Source of the DNA: Chitinophaga arvensicola
Lineage (GTDB): Bacteria; Bacteroidota; Bacteroidia; Chitinophagales; Chitinophagaceae
NCBI RefSeq assembly: GCF_900110835.1
Contig: NZ_FOJG01000002.1
Coordinates: 62,001-126,000 of the forward strand
DNA length: 64,000 nt
Direction: 5' to 3'
In this document: piece by piece, positions 61,428-64,000 of the stretch
How the letters are laid out: the number at the start of each line of letters is the position of its first letter
How positions within the stretch are numbered: the first letter of the stretch is position 1
Translations under genes and position numbers: made by a program
Notes under the pieces: model-generated
Told to the model about the DNA's origin: nothing
Database searches by the model: none
The model's input: only the letters and a program-made list of their open reading frames with translations

Positions 61428-62594
61428 TTATTTCCCAAATACTTCCGCCAGCTTCACATCCAGCTCCTTTGCCTCGCCGCCTATCCATCTGCCGATGATC
61501 TTTCCTTCCTTATCCAGCAGGATTTTGGTCGGGAATGCAGAGATACCGTAGGCACTCACTGCATCAAAAGATTCAATGCCTTCGTTGTTCAGCACATTTA
61601 CCCAGTTGATATCATCTGTTTTAATGGCTTCCAGCCATATCTTCCTGTTCTTTTCAAGATCATGGCTGTTTTCGGAGGCAATGCCTACGATCTCAAGTCC
61701 CATGGGTTTATATTTACCATACACCTCTTTCAGGTGAGGATGGGACGCGCGGCAGGGATGACACCAGCTACCCCAGAAATCGAGCAGCACATATTTTCCT
61801 TTCAGTGTAGCCAGACTAACTTCCTGTCCGTTCATATCTTTTTTGTGCAATGGAATGGCAGGTTGGCCTACAGCAGTGGCTTCCAGGCTGGCAATTCTTT
61901 CGCTGATCACCTTCGCATACGCGTTTTTCTTTGCGGCACTACCCATTCTGTTGTAGGTAGCTTTTAAAGAATCCAGTTCCATAATAGCTTGCATGCGATA
62001 CAGCATATACATGCTGTAAGGGGAATTAGGGTGACTGTCGAAGAACGACTTTTCCAGTTCCTGCATAGCCTTGCCTCTTGCGCTGTTTGTTTTGTTGATG
62101 GACGACATCAGCACTTTATTTTCACAGGATTTGCAGCTATCGGCTATTTTCCTGGTGGCCATCCAGCTTTCCTGGTCCATTTTACTTCCTTTGATTCTTA
62201 GATCTGTCCAGTCGGCGTTAGCTTCACCACCCTGTACTTCGGCTGCATACACTTTGTCTGCATCGCCTTTAATGGTGATTACGTCGTTGGTCAGAAAGAA
62301 GCGGAGAGCAGGAGCGGTCAGCGTCTGTTTTTCGGTGACCACTTCCAGCGCAGGGTTTCCTTTTACGGTGAAACTGGCCATCGTAGCGGTATTCACCGTT
62401 CCTTTCATGATCAGCCAGCCTTTTTCAGTAGTGTAGGTGGAGTCGATGCTTAATTTCCCGTTACTTACATACGACAGTCTGGGCTGATAATTTTTAACAT
62501 GACTGAGTTTGATCCTGAGGGTATATCCCTGCTGGGCGAAACTGCCGGATGCAACAAGAAAACTGCACAACAGTATGGCATACTTCTTCATCAT
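61428..62594 (-). CDS. TlpA/AhpC-TSA thioredoxin-like protein with DUF4369 domain (SusD-linked)
   Basis: The 388-aa protein has a signal peptide (ending GSFAQQ), a DUF4369-like N-terminal beta domain (YTLRIKLSHVKNYQPRL), a helical linker and a C-terminal thioredoxin fold with the redox pair in WGSWCHPCRASHPH (near residue 276) and the cis-Pro in ISAFPTKILLD. It is encoded 21 bp after the SusD gene. TlpA-type reductases next to SusCD pairs are common in Chitinophagaceae and Sphingobacteria and may keep envelope proteins of the locus reduced. Confidence 0.92.
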   Translation of the reverse strand: MMKKYAILLCSFLVASGSFAQQGYTLRIKLSHVKNYQPRLSYVSNGKLSIDSTYTTEKGWLIMKGTVNTATMASFTVKGNPALEVVTEKQTLTAPALRFFLTNDVITIKGDADKVYAAEVQGGEANADWTDLRIKGSKMDQESWMATRKIADSCKSCENKVLMSSINKTNSARGKAMQELEKSFFDSHPNSPYSMYMLYRMQAIMELDSLKATYNRMGSAAKKNAYAKVISERIASLEATAVGQPAIPLHKKDMNGQEVSLATLKGKYVLLDFWGSWCHPCRASHPHLKEVYGKYKPMGLEIVGIASENSHDLEKNRKIWLEAIKTDDINWVNVLNNEGIESFDAVSAYGISAFPTKILLDKEGKIIGRWIGGEAKELDVKLAEVFGK

Positions 62595-62615
62595 ATGAAT
62601 GGTTGGTTTTTGTTT

Positions 62616-64000
62616 TTACGGATTATTGGACATTGTGGGATTGGCATCCATTACATAGATGGCAAACCGCAGGGTAAGCCGCTCCGGTTTCATGGTGTAG
62701 GTGCCGGTTACCTTGCCAAAATCATCATATACTTTATGCGTGTTTCCCACTGTGCCGGCATAGGATGGTTCCACCGAGATGCGGCGCATATCCAGCCAGC
62801 GGTTGCCTGTCAGTGCAAATTCACGGATCCTTTCTTCCAGGATGAATTTTACCAGTGCCACTTTATCACCTGCAATAGCGGTGGGTACCGGTGCATCCGA
62901 TGATGCTACCCTGGTGAGACGGAAATTTTTAAGATCCTCCGCTGCTGCGGGCAACTGACCGAGGCGTGCTTTGCATTCTGCTATCAGAAGATATATATCC
63001 GTTACCGTTACGCCCATATTTGCGTACGACTGCCCCCAGGCTCTTCTCATGTTGGAAGGATAACTCGCACCGGTTAACCAGGTCTGGGTGCTGAAAAATT
63101 TCAGTCGTTCATCGTCGGTAGTGAAAAGTGCGGCTGTCTGAGAACTCATCACCACGCCATCAAGCCCTGCACCATACAGTCTTGCAGCAGAGCGCATATA
63201 CGCTACTTCATTGTCCATATCAGCATAGAGCCGGTTAGGTCCGTTCATCGGATCAATAGGGAGGAAGGTGCCGTTTGCAGCAAATTCTTTATGATAGTCG
63301 TACAGCCCAACTTTTATGGTGGAGCGGGACAAGGAGGTCGTAAAGGCCTGCAGGAGCGGCAAAGCCGTATCCCATTGCTGCATGAATACATATACTTTTC
63401 CTAACAGCGCCTGTGCTGTTGGTTTGGCGCCCCTCGCTCTGTTGGTGATGGTTTCGGGCAGTAAAGGAATAGCTTCGTTCAGATCGGCTACAATCTGGTC
63501 GTACAGCTGCTTCACGGTGGCCCTGGTGAAGGTAGTTTGTGTAACATCGGCGGTCATAAATAAAGGCGAAGCCAGGTCGGTAGCTGCGGTGGCTGCATTA
63601 TAGGGCTTGCCGTATAAATTTACCAGCAGGAAATGTACCCAGGCCCGTCCCATCAATGCTTCTGCCCGGAGCGCATTTTTTTGTGCATCCGTGCCATCGG
63701 ATGCTTTCATCACTTCTGCAATGATTTTATTGTAGATATAGACCTGCTTTACAAACATCGTTATTTCCGACTCGGTGACGTTGGGGAGATAGATATCATC
63801 CGACCATTTGAATGCCTCCTGGTCGGCCATGGAAGCGGCGCCAAATCCTACTACATTGAAACTGCCACTGCCTGCTACTTCATCTCCCATAACAGCAGGA
63901 GAAAAAAGCGAGAACTGGTGGAGAGAGGCGGCATTCAGCATCATATCATAGTCCCCTGTTTTTTGTGCAATCAGTACGCCTTTGGGTGTTACTTCCAGGA
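62616..64000 (-). CDS. SusD/RagB-family lipoprotein, 5' end beyond window
   Basis: The frame runs from the stop at 62616 through the window edge. The first visible residues (LEVTPKGVLIAQKTGDYDMM) match the start of the mature SusD/RagB fold, so only the signal peptide and a few residues are missing. The Met at 63944 is internal. The SusD pattern continues with AEALMGRAWVHFLLVNLYGK, AQALLGKVYVFMQQWDTALP, VTDIYLLIAECKARLGQ and LEERIREFALTGNRWLDMRR. It is followed by the TlpA gene; its SusC partner should lie just outside the window. Confidence 0.93.
   Translation of the reverse strand, partial: LEVTPKGVLIAQKTGDYDMMLNAASLHQFSLFSPAVMGDEVAGSGSFNVVGFGAASMADQEAFKWSDDIYLPNVTESEITMFVKQVYIYNKIIAEVMKASDGTDAQKNALRAEALMGRAWVHFLLVNLYGKPYNAATAATDLASPLFMTADVTQTTFTRATVKQLYDQIVADLNEAIPLLPETITNRARGAKPTAQALLGKVYVFMQQWDTALPLLQAFTTSLSRSTIKVGLYDYHKEFAANGTFLPIDPMNGPNRLYADMDNEVAYMRSAARLYGAGLDGVVMSSQTAALFTTDDERLKFFSTQTWLTGASYPSNMRRAWGQSYANMGVTVTDIYLLIAECKARLGQLPAAAEDLKNFRLTRVASSDAPVPTAIAGDKVALVKFILEERIREFALTGNRWLDMRRISVEPSYAGTVGNTHKVYDDFGKVTGTYTMKPERLTLRFAIYVMDANPTMSNNP

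Noticed and set aside
1-64000. CRISPR arrays, insertion sequences, prophage or integrase genes
   Set aside because: No regularly spaced repeats, transposase or integrase motifs or terminal inverted repeats were seen in reading both strands.

Overview
The window reads as a chromosomal segment of a Bacteroidota bacterium, most likely a Chitinophaga-type member of the Chitinophagaceae. The grounds are three complete SusC/SusD pairs plus a fourth SusD running off the end, a type IX secretion (T9SS) cargo protein, an ECF-sigma/FecR/STN-SusC cascade, TlpA proteins of the type found beside SusD, and several promoters with the Bacteroidota -7 element TAnnTTTG and an upstream TTG. It is mostly accessory, glycan- and envelope-related DNA. 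No phage, insertion sequence or CRISPR array was seen.

Layout. 1-1771: 5' part of a secreted PQQ-type sugar dehydrogenase with a PKD domain (minus strand). 1996-2283: a small conserved protein. 2449-16771: the most interesting block. It holds a membrane-tethered regulator (secreted LamG/kelch-like sensor, one membrane helix, cytosolic SARP-like DNA-binding domain), then an SGNH hydrolase - SxtJ-like membrane protein - 49-aa DUF5989-like peptide - O-carbamoyltransferase operon, then SusC - SusD - GH92 alpha-mannosidase. The SGNH operon and the SusC operon carry near-identical upstream elements: three direct repeats about 11 bp apart, at a fixed 15-nt distance from a weak -7-like box. That is the geometry expected of a SARP activator site, so regulator, carbamoylation operon and mannosidase PUL may form one regulon.

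16870-23778: a T9SS-sorted protein with a possible cysteine-hydrolase domain, a siderophore-type TonB receptor, a lipoprotein, a 2H phosphoesterase and small regulatory or unknown genes. 23778-30228 (minus): a SusC/SusD/fasciclin/DUF5007-like operon without any glycosidase, preceded by a 678-bp AT-rich gap with degenerate repeats. 30916-38212: a small ABC module, a GH33 sialidase, a LexA-like XRE-S24 regulator, a TlpA/DUF4369 protein, a PAS-LuxR regulator and an MFS exporter. 38460-48786: an ECF sigma - FecR - STN-SusC - SusD - SusE - GH76 - GH76 locus, a textbook sigma-controlled alpha-mannan PUL. With the GH92 PUL it suggests use of fungal/yeast-type mannan: GH76 cuts the alpha-1,6 backbone and GH92 trims alpha-mannosyl side chains.

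48857-54377: a baeRF3-type protein, a stand-alone CBM6-like secreted module, tRNA-Leu(CAG) with promoter and terminator, a reading frame split by one in-frame TAA, and an ABC-F/TetR operon behind a perfect inverted repeat. 54650-64000 (all minus): phosphoesterase plus di-haem peroxidase, small envelope proteins, an S41 peptidase, a DUF6010-like protein, a shortened DHA2-type MFS protein, and a SusD-TlpA pair whose SusD runs off the window. Functions are assigned from recognisable motifs and family knowledge only; no database search was run.
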